DNA of 64,000 bases from Alphaproteobacteria bacterium (GTDB lineage: Bacteria; Pseudomonadota; Alphaproteobacteria; TMED109), in assembly GCA_021296265.1 (NCBI GenBank), contig JAGWAT010000003.1, positions 138,862 through 202,861 on the forward strand. The letters are read 5' to 3'. Shown here piece after piece: positions 1 to 7,920 of this stretch. The notes below the pieces were generated by a model, which saw nothing but the letters and a program-made list of their open reading frames with translations, was not told the origin of the DNA and searched no databases. The translations under genes and the position numbers were made by a program. How positions within the stretch are numbered: the first letter of the stretch is position 1; every line of letters starts with the position of its first letter.

Positions 1-692
1 ACCCTGCGGACCACCGGCGCCAGCTCCCCGGCCGGGCGCTCGAGATCGTTCGTGGTGCGGGCGACGTGTTGCTGCACCGATGTGCCACGCCTGGGCGCCG
101 GGCGGGAACCCGGCCCGCGCCAGCCGGCGTAGACGCGCGCCGTCGCCAGTTCGATCGCGGGCCAAGCGATGACCACGTGCCCCGCCGGTGCGGGCATCGG
201 CGTCAGGTCGGCGCCGATCCCGCCGGCCCAGCAGGGCCGTGAGTCCAGGCACGCGGGCCCATCCGCGCCAAGCGCCGAGGCGGCGGCCTGCATCGCCGCA
301 GCCCGGGGGCTGACCCCCCAGAGCCGGCCCAGTGCCCGCAGGGCCGCGGCGCCGTCGGCCGTGCCGCCCGCCAGGCCGGCCCCGGGCGGAATATGTTTCT
401 CCAGATCCAGGGCCGCGCCGGCGGTGATGCCGGCACGTTCCCGCAGTTCCGACGCTGCCCGCAACACGTAGTTGGCAGCGCCCAGGGAACGCACCGCACC
501 GGCCAGCGGACCCGAGACGGTCAGCGACAGGCCGCGGGCGGGCGTGGCCCGCACGACGTCGCAGAGGTCCACGAAGGCCAGCGCCGAATCGATCCGATGC
601 AGCCCGGAAGCGGTCCGTCCGAGCACGTGAAGATGAAGGTTGATCTTGGCCGGGGCACACTCGGTTTCGGAACCGGGACGCGTGGCGATCAG
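1..692 (-). CDS. ispE: 4-diphosphocytidyl-2-C-methyl-D-erythritol kinase, 3' end beyond window
   Basis: Phosphorylates CDP-methylerythritol in the cytoplasmic MEP isoprenoid pathway (GHMP kinase family). The reading frame gives the IspE N-terminal signature APAKINLHLHVLGRTASGLH near residues 13-32 and the GHMP ATP-binding loop PPGAGLAGGTADGAAALRAL near residues 97-116. About 230 residues are visible; family members are near 280, so the C-terminus lies off the window. Oddity: no in-frame ATG, GTG or TTG precedes the conserved block back to an in-frame stop. The best start is CTG at 692-690, which overlaps the TGA of the upstream TPR gene as CTGA and has an AGGAG eight bases upstream. The identity is from sequence recognition; the CTG start is inferred. 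Confidence 0.88.
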   Translation of the reverse strand, partial: MIATRPGSETECAPAKINLHLHVLGRTASGLHRIDSALAFVDLCDVVRATPARGLSLTVSGPLAGAVRSLGAANYVLRAASELRERAGITAGAALDLEKHIPPGAGLAGGTADGAAALRALGRLWGVSPRAAAMQAAASALGADGPACLDSRPCWAGGIGADLTPMPAPAGHVVIAWPAIELATARVYAGWRGPGSRPAPRRGTSVQQHVARTTNDLERPAGELAPVVRR

Positions 693-2464
693 ATCTCGTG
701 CTCCTCGCCGGCTGGCATAGCCTCGTCGAACCCGTGTTCAAGCTTCCGTTCGATCTCGGCCGCAAGTTCCGGTTCGGGGTCCGCCCGCAGCGCGTTGCGC
801 CATTGCATGCGGGCTTCCGGCTTGCGCCCGGTACGCCACAGCGCATCCCCGTAGTGGCTGGTGATCACGGGGTCGCCGGGCTGGGCCGCCATGGCGCGTT
901 CCAGCGTCTCGACAGCAGTCTCGTAGTCGCCCAGCCGATAATGTGCCCATCCGAGACTGTCGATGATGAACCCGTTGTCGGGACGGAGCTCGACGGCCAG
1001 TGCCGCCATCGCTCGGGCCTCTTCCAGCCGCTGCCCCTGCTCGATCCACGAGTACGCCAGGTAGTTCAGAATGAAGGGCTGGTCCGGCGAAAGCTGCAGC
1101 GCCCGCTGCAGGTCGTGCTCCGCCTGCTCCCATTGGCCGGACCGCTCAAGGGCCGCCCCGCGACCGTAGAGCAGGGGCCAGTGGTGGGTTTCAAGCCGGT
1201 CCAGGCGGCCGAGCGCCTCGGAATAGACCGCGACGGCCTGCTCGTACTGCTTGGCGGTGGCCAGCAGCTGCCCCAGCGCACCGAGAGCCCCCACCCGGCC
1301 GGGAAAGCGGTCGCCCAACTGGCGGAACTCGTCACGCGCCTCGTCGATCCGTTCGAGGCGGCCGAGCAGTGCGCCCAGTGCCAAGCCGGCATCCCACGAT
1401 TCGGGAACATCCGATGGCACGCTCCGGTAGGACGCGAGCGCCGCCTGGTTCGCGGCAAGCTTCTCCTGGATCTGCCCGGCGAGAAGACGCGCCGTGAAGA
1501 AGTCCGGCTGCAGGAACAGCGCAATCTGCACGTACGCGATGGCACCCGGATAGAACTGTTGAGAGAACAGGAAGCGGGCACCGTCAAAGAATGTTTCGGC
1601 GACGCCAAAGGCCACGGCTTCACGACTCAGGCGGCCAACCGGCCGGTGGTCGCGGGGCGCACTCTCAGCACCCGTTGCCGGCGCGCCGGCAAAGCTGACC
1701 AAACCGCCCGGAAATCGCAGTTCCGCCCCCTCCCGGAGCGCCAGTACCGTGCCGCTCAGAGGCCGGCGCCGCTCCAGCCGGGCCCGCACTCGATCGGAGT
1801 CATCGATCTGCCCGGTCGCCGTGAAATGGGCCAGCGCCGCGAGCGCCGTCCGGTCCGGCGCGGCTTCTTCCTGGATCGCAGCGCGGTAGCGCCGGCCGGC
1901 TGCTTCCTGCTCGCCGCGGTGATCGAGAATGCGGCCCGCGTGGTAATTGAAGAACGAGACGAGCACGCCACGTTCCAACATGCGGTCGATCTGCTGAAAG
2001 GCCGCCTCCGACGGCCCCTGGGCCCCGGCGGTCCAGGCCCGCAGCACCGGGACCAGGTACCCGTCGAGGCCGCCCGCGGTGCCCATCTGGTTCAGCAGCG
2101 ATTCCGCGGCGGCCAAGTCGTCCCGGCGGATCGCATCGGCGAGCTGCAGGAAAATCGCCAATCCCCAGGAGCGGGTTCCGGCCGAGACCGGTTCTCGAAC
2201 CAGTTGAATGGCCGTCCCGACCTCGCCGTTGGCGACGAAGGTCTTGATGGCATCGGCGACCACTGCGGCCTTTTGGTCGCTCCGGATCAGGGCATGGAAG
2301 TAGGCGGAAGCGGTTGCATAGTCCCCGGACTTCGCAGCCTGCTGGGCTGCGAGGTAAGCACCGAACGGGGACGTCGACTGCAGGCGATCTCCCGTCGCCC
2401 CGGCAGGCCCGCCCGTTCCCAGGACAATCGTGGCGCCGATGGCAGCGACAACGCGGATGATCAC
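689..2464 (-). CDS. secreted tetratricopeptide repeat protein
   Basis: A 591-residue protein with an N-terminal signal-like segment (residues 1-26, VIIRVVAAIGATIVLGTGG followed by PAGA), so probably periplasmic or membrane-attached. The C-terminal 250 residues carry several TPR units, for example around NYLAYSWIEQGQRLEEARAM, DSLGWAHYRLGDYETAVETL and HYGDALWRTGRKPEARMQW. TPR proteins of this type lie directly upstream of ispE in many alphaproteobacteria; no enzymatic role is known to me. I chose the GTG at 2464 because it begins the signal peptide, follows a GGGAGG by ten bases and overlaps a possible upstream ORF as GTGA; an in-frame ATG at 2509 is the alternative. It is translationally coupled to ispE. 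Confidence 0.85.
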   Translation of the reverse strand: MIIRVVAAIGATIVLGTGGPAGATGDRLQSTSPFGAYLAAQQAAKSGDYATASAYFHALIRSDQKAAVVADAIKTFVANGEVGTAIQLVREPVSAGTRSWGLAIFLQLADAIRRDDLAAAESLLNQMGTAGGLDGYLVPVLRAWTAGAQGPSEAAFQQIDRMLERGVLVSFFNYHAGRILDHRGEQEAAGRRYRAAIQEEAAPDRTALAALAHFTATGQIDDSDRVRARLERRRPLSGTVLALREGAELRFPGGLVSFAGAPATGAESAPRDHRPVGRLSREAVAFGVAETFFDGARFLFSQQFYPGAIAYVQIALFLQPDFFTARLLAGQIQEKLAANQAALASYRSVPSDVPESWDAGLALGALLGRLERIDEARDEFRQLGDRFPGRVGALGALGQLLATAKQYEQAVAVYSEALGRLDRLETHHWPLLYGRGAALERSGQWEQAEHDLQRALQLSPDQPFILNYLAYSWIEQGQRLEEARAMAALAVELRPDNGFIIDSLGWAHYRLGDYETAVETLERAMAAQPGDPVITSHYGDALWRTGRKPEARMQWRNALRADPEPELAAEIERKLEHGFDEAMPAGEEHEI

Positions 2465-2634
2465 GAAACTGTGGCCTCCCGACCGTCTGTGCACGGGGCA
2501 TTCTGCCATACGTCGTAAGGAATATAGGTGGTACCGTCCTGGTTGTAGTTGCCGGCGGCGGTGGATCCGGCCCCGCTGCGGAGCACCGGGCAGCCGCTGC
2601 CAGGGCCCCACCCGGCGCTCCGGGGCGGGAACAT
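2461..2634 (-). CDS. possible small ORF coupled to the TPR gene
   Basis: An open frame of 57 codons begins with ATG at 2634, has a G-rich stretch five bases upstream and ends at TGA overlapping the GTG start of the TPR gene (GTGA). The C-terminal half reads GNYNQDGTTYIPYDVWQNAP, which looks more protein-like in composition than the Gly/Pro/Arg-rich N-terminal half. The frame stays open upstream to a TAG near 2733 without another good start. I do not recognise a family. It may be a leader peptide, the relic of a longer gene, or chance. Confidence 0.25.
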   Translation of the reverse strand: MFPPRSAGWGPGSGCPVLRSGAGSTAAGNYNQDGTTYIPYDVWQNAPCTDGREATVS

Positions 2635-2820
2635 GCGGGCCCCCGCGGGATGTTGCCCTAGATTGTTGGAGTACGAATCAACCCGCCCGCGCCGCCCCGG
2701 ATACGGCCGGCGCCGGCATCCGCGGCCAATCCCCTATGCTCTGTTGACGTAACGGAGCCCGCCCGCGGCCGCACCTGGCACACGCCACGGTCTGGGGCCC
2801 GCCACTCGCCCGGTTCACGC
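2635..2820. other. intergenic region, no gene seen
   Basis: This GC-rich divergent spacer separates the minus-strand TPR-ispE unit from the plus-strand Nfu gene. It should hold both promoters, but I see no convincing -35/-10 pair, tRNA or structured RNA. Confidence 0.5.
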
Positions 2821-2835
2821 CAGGAGGAAGACGCC

Positions 2836-3393
2836 ATGTTCATCCAGACGGAAAGCACGCCGAATCCGGAAACTCTCAAGTTCCTGCCCGACCAGGCAGT
2901 GCTGGATCGCGGCACCGCTTCCTTCGGTCATCCGGACGAGGCCGACCAGTCTCCCCTGGCCGGCCGGATCTTTGCCGTCGAAGGGGTAGCGGGCGTGTTC
3001 CTTGGACGGGACTTCATCACGGTCACCCGCGCGCCCAACACCGATTGGCAGCCCCTTAAGCCGTTGTTGCTCGCGGCCATCATGCAGCACTACGCGTCCG
3101 GCGAACCGGCCGTTTCCGCGCCGGTCGAACCCGGGACCGCAGCCGAAGTACGGCCGGAGGATGCGGAAGTGGTCGCGGAAATCCGCGACCTGATCGACAC
3201 GCGGGTGCGGCCGGCGGTGGCGGGTCACGGCGGCGACATCGTCTTTCACGGGTATCGCGACGGAGTCGTGATGCTGGAACTGCACGGCGCGTGCTCCGGC
3301 TGCCCCAGCTCAATGACGACCCTGAAAATGGGCGTCGAGAACATGCTGCGCCACTACATCCCGGCCGTGCAGGAAGTTCGCGAGGTCGCCTGA
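2836..3393 (+). CDS. NifU-like Fe-S scaffold/carrier protein (Nfu)
   Basis: An iron-sulfur cluster carrier of the NFU1/NfuA type, acting in the cytoplasm to deliver Fe-S clusters to client apoproteins. The 185 residues show the N-terminal Nfu domain (MFIQTESTPNPETLKFLP, residues 1-18) and the C-terminal NifU domain with HGGDIVFHGY (131-140) and the cluster-binding CSGC at residues 153-156. The start is firm: GGAGG sits eight bases upstream. It is the first gene of a long plus-strand run and lies nine bases before tsaB. MiaB, an Fe-S enzyme, is encoded a few genes downstream. Confidence 0.95.
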   Translation: MFIQTESTPNPETLKFLPDQAVLDRGTASFGHPDEADQSPLAGRIFAVEGVAGVFLGRDFITVTRAPNTDWQPLKPLLLAAIMQHYASGEPAVSAPVEPGTAAEVRPEDAEVVAEIRDLIDTRVRPAVAGHGGDIVFHGYRDGVVMLELHGACSGCPSSMTTLKMGVENMLRHYIPAVQEVREVA

Positions 3394-3402
3394 ACCGAGC
3401 CC

Positions 3403-4095
3403 GTGCTCTTCCTGTTCTTCGACACATCGCTGGATCGCCTGTCCGCGGGTCTAGCGCATGAGGAACAGGTCATCGCCGAGCACAGCGAGGATTGCCCCCG
3501 CGGGCATGCCGATCGGCTAGCCCCCCTGCTGCGCGACCTCATGGCGGCTGCCGGCCTGCGTTTCGGAGACCTCGACGGCATCGGCTGCACCCTCGGACCC
3601 GGCACTTTCACCGGAATCCGTTCCGGAATTGCGGCCGCGCGGGCGCTTGGACTCGCCGCCAACCTGCCCGCAACTGGGGTTACCACGCTGGATGCCCTCG
3701 CGCACACGCTGATCTGCGTAGAGCCCGCCGGAGCTCCCGTCACAGCCGTGATCGATGCGCGCCGCGGCGAACTCTACTTCCGCCACTTCCGGCCGGACGG
3801 CACGCCCGTGGGGGCGCCGTTGCGCGCGCCGGCGGCATCTGCCAAGTCGCACTGCCCACCGGGGACACGTCTTCTGGTCGGCAGCGGCGCTGCCATCCTC
3901 CGCGACGTCCTTGGCTGCGGTCTTCCGCGCACCGACGTCCGCGCACCGAGTCCCCGAGCCCTGGCCGTGACTCTCAACCGGGCCCTGCGCAGGCACCAGG
4001 GACATGGTTACATCAGCGGGCCCAAGCCGTTGTACCTCCGGCCCGCCGACGCCACGCCCCCCGCCGACTGGCGTCAGCCGCCGGGGGAGGCCTGA
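3403..4095 (+). CDS. tsaB: tRNA threonylcarbamoyladenosine synthesis protein TsaB
   Basis: TsaB is the scaffold partner of TsaD and TsaE, which together make t6A37 in ANN-decoding tRNAs. The 230-residue product has the ASKHA-fold N-terminus (LFFDTSLDRLSAGL, residues 4-17), the SEDCPRGHADRLAPLL stretch and the diagnostic GPGTFTGIRSGIAAARALGL. The start is GTG, nine bases after nfu. In many alphaproteobacteria rimI and a fur/irr gene follow tsaB; here rimI is absent and a convergent TusA-like gene overlaps its 3' end by 22 bases. Confidence 0.93.
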   Translation: MLFLFFDTSLDRLSAGLAHEEQVIAEHSEDCPRGHADRLAPLLRDLMAAAGLRFGDLDGIGCTLGPGTFTGIRSGIAAARALGLAANLPATGVTTLDALAHTLICVEPAGAPVTAVIDARRGELYFRHFRPDGTPVGAPLRAPAASAKSHCPPGTRLLVGSGAAILRDVLGCGLPRTDVRAPSPRALAVTLNRALRRHQGHGYISGPKPLYLRPADATPPADWRQPPGEA

Positions 4096-4319
4096 CCCGG
4101 GTGCCGGATGGTGATCCGCCAGATTCCGGATCGTGACGGATGCGGCTCGGGCAGGTCGACCTGGTATCCGAGCTCCGCAGCCGAACGCGGCACGTTTTCG
4201 AGAGGCTCACCCCCGCTCAGCAGCACTTCGAGCACGCTCTCGGCGGGCAGCCGGTCAAGCGCGATCCGCGTCCGGACGAACGTCATCGGGCACACCTCTT
4301 CGGTGATGTCGAGAGTCAC
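4074..4319 (-). CDS. TusA-family sulfurtransferase-like protein
   Basis: A small (about 81-residue) TusA/SirA-fold protein. The conserved CPMTFVRTRIALDRLP motif holds the candidate catalytic cysteine, followed by VLEVLLSGGEPLENVPRSAAELGYQV, the typical beta-alpha-beta core. Family members carry persulfide sulfur in tRNA thiolation or other sulfur relays; the exact partner cannot be told here. The start is uncertain: GTG at 4319 gives family-like length, and GTG at 4361 or ATG at 4409 are in frame; none has a strong SD. It is convergent with tsaB, with a 22-base overlap of the 3' ends, and divergent from the Fur-family gene. Confidence 0.8.
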   Translation of the reverse strand: MTLDITEEVCPMTFVRTRIALDRLPAESVLEVLLSGGEPLENVPRSAAELGYQVDLPEPHPSRSGIWRITIRHPGQASPGG

Positions 4320-4453
4320 GACCGAGACGGTCGCCGGAAGCGCGGCTGAAGAAAGGGGCACAACGCCCGAGTATATCGCCGCGTTTTTCTGCCCCGGGAC
4401 CTGTCCCATCTATACTGCGGGTCCGGCACGCTAACGGAACCGCCAGAGAAACC

Positions 4454-4885
4454 TTGCCCTCCACCGCATCAGACCTGGAAAAGCTCTGCGCTAAGAAAGG
4501 ACTCAAGATGACCTCGCAGCGCCGGGTCATCGTGCAGGTGCTGGCTGATTCGGACGACCACCCGGCGGCAGAAGATGTCTACCGCAGGGCGTCGCGGATC
4601 GAGGGACGCATCAGTCTGGCGACCGTATATCGAACCATCCGCCTGCTCGAGGAGGCAGGGATCCTGGAGAAGCACGACTTCGGTGACGGGCGGGCTCGCT
4701 ACGAGGAGATCCAGCGCACCCACCACGATCACCTCATTGATGTCGACACCGGAGAAGTCATCGAGTTCGTCAATGAAGAAATCGAGGCGCTGCAAGAGAC
4801 CGTCGCCCGCGAGCTCGGGTACCGACTGACCGGCCACCGCCATGAGCTGTACGGAACCCGGATCCACAAGCCGGAGCAAGACTGA
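4454..4885 (+). CDS. Fur-family metal-responsive transcription regulator
   Basis: A 143-residue DNA-binding repressor with the Fur winged helix (KGLKMTSQRRVIVQVL, residues 15-30; RISLATVYRTIRLLEEAGI, 52-70) and a metal site that includes HHDH at 90-93, E104 and H128. No CxxC structural zinc pairs are present, as in the alphaproteobacterial Fur/Mur subgroup. HHDHLIDVDTGEVIEF fits Fur/Mur rather than haem-binding Irr, so iron or manganese sensing is most likely. The start is TTG, preceded by AGAGAA. Only three bases separate it from olsB, so an autoregulated Fur-ols unit is possible. Confidence 0.92.
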   Translation: MPSTASDLEKLCAKKGLKMTSQRRVIVQVLADSDDHPAAEDVYRRASRIEGRISLATVYRTIRLLEEAGILEKHDFGDGRARYEEIQRTHHDHLIDVDTGEVIEFVNEEIEALQETVARELGYRLTGHRHELYGTRIHKPEQD

Positions 4886-4888
4886 GGA

Positions 4889-5701
4889 ATGCCGGCTGGC
4901 GCTCCCCGCCACAGCGCGGTGCCGATCGCGCGCGTCGGCAACCTCGAGGTGCGCCTGGCCACCCAGGCCCACGAGGTGGACGCCGCCCAAGCACTGCGAT
5001 ACAGGATCTTCTACGAGGAGATGTCAGCCACGCCCTCGCCCGAGATGCGGGAACGCCAGCGTGACTTTGACCGCTATGACCCGCTGTGGGAACACCTGCT
5101 CGTGCTCGACCATGGCACGGGAGGCACGGTTATCGGCACATACCGGCTGCACCGGTGTGGTGCCGAGACACCATCAAGCGAGCTGTACACCAATACCGAG
5201 TACGACGTGGCGCCGATTCTTGAGCAAACCGGAGTGCTCGTCGAGCTGGGCCGGATGTGCATCCACCCCAACTACCGGACCGGGGCGACCGCCCAGCTGC
5301 TCTGGCGCGGCATCGCACACTACGTGTTCCACCACGACGTGCAGCTGATGTTCGGGTGCGCCAGCCTGAACGGAACCGACCCGGACGCGTTGGCGCTGCC
5401 GCTCAGCTACCTGTACCACACCCATCTTGCTCCCCCGGATCTGCGGCCCCGGGCGCTCGAGAATCTGAGGGTGCCGATGGATCGCCTGGCACCCGATGCC
5501 TTCACGTCACGCGACGGCCTCAAGGCCCTGCCCGGGCTGGTCAAGGGCTACATCCGGCTCGGCGGCTTCGTAGGCGACGGCGCGGTCATAGACCGGCAGT
5601 TCGGGACGGTCGATGTCTGCATGGTGGTCAAGACGGAACTAGTCAGCAAACGGTACCGCCAGCATTTCGAGCGGGAAGCCGGGGTCAGCGAGTACAACTA
5701 G
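4889..5701 (+). CDS. olsB: ornithine N-acyltransferase (lyso-ornithine lipid synthase)
   Basis: A GNAT-fold enzyme that transfers a 3-hydroxyacyl group from acyl-ACP to the alpha-amino group of ornithine, the first step in ornithine lipid synthesis. The 270 residues contain LRYRIFYEEMSATPSP, the FDRYDPLWEHLLVLD segment, VIGTYRLHR and VELGRMCIHPNYRTGATAQLLWRG, the OlsB/hemolysin-type acyl-CoA binding region. It is followed three bases later by olsA, which performs the second acylation, so the pair forms a complete pathway for a phosphorus-free membrane lipid. No phosphate (Pho) box was recognised upstream. Confidence 0.92.
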   Translation: MPAGAPRHSAVPIARVGNLEVRLATQAHEVDAAQALRYRIFYEEMSATPSPEMRERQRDFDRYDPLWEHLLVLDHGTGGTVIGTYRLHRCGAETPSSELYTNTEYDVAPILEQTGVLVELGRMCIHPNYRTGATAQLLWRGIAHYVFHHDVQLMFGCASLNGTDPDALALPLSYLYHTHLAPPDLRPRALENLRVPMDRLAPDAFTSRDGLKALPGLVKGYIRLGGFVGDGAVIDRQFGTVDVCMVVKTELVSKRYRQHFEREAGVSEYN

Positions 5702-5704
5702 GCG

Positions 5705-6526
5705 ATGGCAGACGACCTCGCGCCCTCGCATGCGCGCGCGACGTTTCGGAGTTTCGCTTTCTTGGGCTGGTTCCTGCTGCTCCTGCCCGTGCACGTAGCG
5801 GCACTCGCCAGCGGGTCCCACTGGTCGCGACGGATACCGGTCATGTTCCATCGCGGGCTCCTCTACCTGTTCGGAATCCGGGTTCGTCGCGTCGGCCGCC
5901 CGAGCCAGAAACGCCCCACCCTCTTTGCCAGCAACCACGCCTCCTGGCTGGACATCGTCGTGCTTTCATCCCTCGTGCCGGTCTCCTTCGTGGCCAAGGC
6001 GGAAATCGCCGGCTGGTTCTTCTTCGGATGGCTGGCGAAGCTGCAGCGAAGCATCTTCATTGACCGCCGTCGGAGCCAGGCCGTCGCGCACGGGACCGAA
6101 CTGGCGAGCCGACTGGCCGACAGCGATAACATCGTCCTATTCCCCGAAGGCACCAGTGGCGACGGCAATCGCGTCCATCGCTTTCGTTCCGCGCTCTTCA
6201 ATTTCGCCGAACGGGACGCCCTTCGGGGCCTGACCGTGCAGCCGGTGTCGATCTGCTACAGCGGGCTCAACGGGCTGCCCATGGACCGCCGCAACCGCCC
6301 GCTCATTGCTTGGTACGGCGGGATGGACCTGTTGCCGCACGTCTGGCAGCTGCTGGGCCTCGGGCACGCGGAGGTCACGGTGAGCTTCCACCCTCCCTTG
6401 CCTGAGATTTCCGACCGGAAGCAGCTGGCCCGGCTGGCGGAACGGAGTGTTGCCGATGGACTCGCGCTGGCGCTGGCCGGGCGCGGACGGGGGGGCGCGG
6501 CCGGGGGGCGCCCGTCCACCCGATGA
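5705..6526 (+). CDS. olsA: lyso-ornithine lipid O-acyltransferase (PlsC-like)
   Basis: A membrane 1-acyl-glycerol-3-phosphate acyltransferase-type enzyme that adds the second fatty acid to lyso-ornithine lipid. The 273 residues have an N-terminal membrane segment (about residues 17-36, FAFLGWFLLLLPVHVAALA), the catalytic HxxxxD as NHASWLD (H78, D83) and the acceptor motif FPEGTSGDG (145-153). It directly follows olsB, which favours OlsA over a housekeeping PlsC, although either activity is possible. Its 3' end overlaps miaB by ATGA. Confidence 0.9.
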   Translation: MADDLAPSHARATFRSFAFLGWFLLLLPVHVAALASGSHWSRRIPVMFHRGLLYLFGIRVRRVGRPSQKRPTLFASNHASWLDIVVLSSLVPVSFVAKAEIAGWFFFGWLAKLQRSIFIDRRRSQAVAHGTELASRLADSDNIVLFPEGTSGDGNRVHRFRSALFNFAERDALRGLTVQPVSICYSGLNGLPMDRRNRPLIAWYGGMDLLPHVWQLLGLGHAEVTVSFHPPLPEISDRKQLARLAERSVADGLALALAGRGRGGAAGGRPSTR

Positions 6527-7920
6527 CGGCGGCATCGACCGACCGGCCGGTGACCGGATCCCCCCCTTCCCGCCGCGTCTATATCCGGACGTACGGGTGC
6601 CAGATGAACGTCTACGATTCGGAGCGGATGGCGGAGCTGCTAGCGCCGCTCGGATACGCCCGAACCGAAGTTCCCGAGGCCGCCGACCTGATCGTTCTGA
6701 ATACCTGCCACATCCGCGAGAAGGCTGCGGAAAAGGTGTACTCGGACCTCGGCCGGCTGGTACCGCTCCGAACCTCCGCGCGACGCGCCGGCCGCCGAGT
6801 GCGCTTCGTCGTGGCCGGCTGCGTGGCACAGGCGGAAGGGGCCGAGATCCGGCGCCGGCGTCCCGAAGTGGACATCGTGGTGGGGCCCCAGACCTACCAC
6901 CGACTGCCGGAGCTTCTGGCCCGTGCCGACCGGGCCAACGCGATGGCAACGATTTGCACGGACTTCCCGGCGGAGCGTAAGTTCGATGAGCTGCCGTCCC
7001 GCAGCCGTCCGGGTCCAGCCGCGTTTCTCTCGGTTCAGGAAGGGTGCGACCGGTTCTGCACGTTTTGCGTGGTCCCGTACACGCGGGGGGCGGAGTACTC
7101 CAGGCCCGTCGCCGACGTAGTCCGGGAAGCGGAATCACTCGTGCGGCAAGGCGCCCGCGAATTGTGCCTGCTCGGGCAGAACGTCAACGCCTACCACGGC
7201 CTGGATCGGAGCGGCAGGGAAATCTCGCTGGCCGGCCTGCTACGGGAGCTCGCACGCATCGACGGTGTTACGCGACTGCGGTACACCACTTCGCACCCTG
7301 CCAACATGACGGAGGAATTGATCCGCGCCCACGGCGATCTCGAAGCCCTGATGCCGTACCTGCATCTGCCCGTGCAGTCGGGGTCCGATCGCGTGCTCCG
7401 GGCCATGAATCGGGCCCATACCGCCGAGTCCTTCAGGGCCACAGTGCGCGCCCTGCGGGGGTCCAGGCCCGATCTCGCGCTGTCGTCCGACTTCATCGTT
7501 GGGTTTCCCGGCGAGACGGAACGCGACTTCGAGGCCACCCTGCAACTGGTTGAGGAAACCGGCTTCGCCGCCGCCTATTCGTTCCGTTACAGCCGCCGGC
7601 CCGGTACGCCGGCAGCGGTCCTGACGCACCAGGTGCCCGAACCGGAAAAGGCTCGCCGCCTTTCGATCCTGCAGGCGTTGCTCGCCGACCAGCAGCACAG
7701 CTTCAATCGCGGTTTCATGAACGCCACCGTGCCCGTTCTGTTCGAACGCCGCGGCCGGCGCCCTGGGCAGCTCACGGGACGAAGCCCATGGATGCATGCG
7801 GTACATGTAGATGCTGACGAATCCCTCCTGGGCGCCCTTCGTCCCGTGCGGGTGACGCGCGCGGGGCCGCACGGGCTCACCGGGGTCCTGGCAAACCATT
7901 CCGAAGTTGCCGCAGCATGA
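6523..7920 (+). CDS. miaB: tRNA-2-methylthio-N6-dimethylallyladenosine synthase
   Basis: A radical-SAM methylthiotransferase that converts i6A37 to ms2i6A37 in tRNAs reading UNN codons. The 465 residues show the N-terminal UPF0004 domain with Cys26, Cys62 and Cys100 binding the auxiliary cluster, the radical-SAM CDRFCTFC (Cys175, 179, 182), the GQNVNAY motif and a C-terminal TRAM domain (about 380-445). The start overlaps olsA by ATGA and the end overlaps phoH by ATGA, giving the usual miaB-phoH-ybeY-corC order. Confidence 0.97.
   Translation: MTAASTDRPVTGSPPSRRVYIRTYGCQMNVYDSERMAELLAPLGYARTEVPEAADLIVLNTCHIREKAAEKVYSDLGRLVPLRTSARRAGRRVRFVVAGCVAQAEGAEIRRRRPEVDIVVGPQTYHRLPELLARADRANAMATICTDFPAERKFDELPSRSRPGPAAFLSVQEGCDRFCTFCVVPYTRGAEYSRPVADVVREAESLVRQGARELCLLGQNVNAYHGLDRSGREISLAGLLRELARIDGVTRLRYTTSHPANMTEELIRAHGDLEALMPYLHLPVQSGSDRVLRAMNRAHTAESFRATVRALRGSRPDLALSSDFIVGFPGETERDFEATLQLVEETGFAAAYSFRYSRRPGTPAAVLTHQVPEPEKARRLSILQALLADQQHSFNRGFMNATVPVLFERRGRRPGQLTGRSPWMHAVHVDADESLLGALRPVRVTRAGPHGLTGVLANHSEVAAA

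Noticed and set aside
698-2518. Plus-strand open frame of 606 codons opposite the TPR gene
   Set aside because: Composition is typical of an antisense frame and the minus strand has a signal peptide and TPR repeats.
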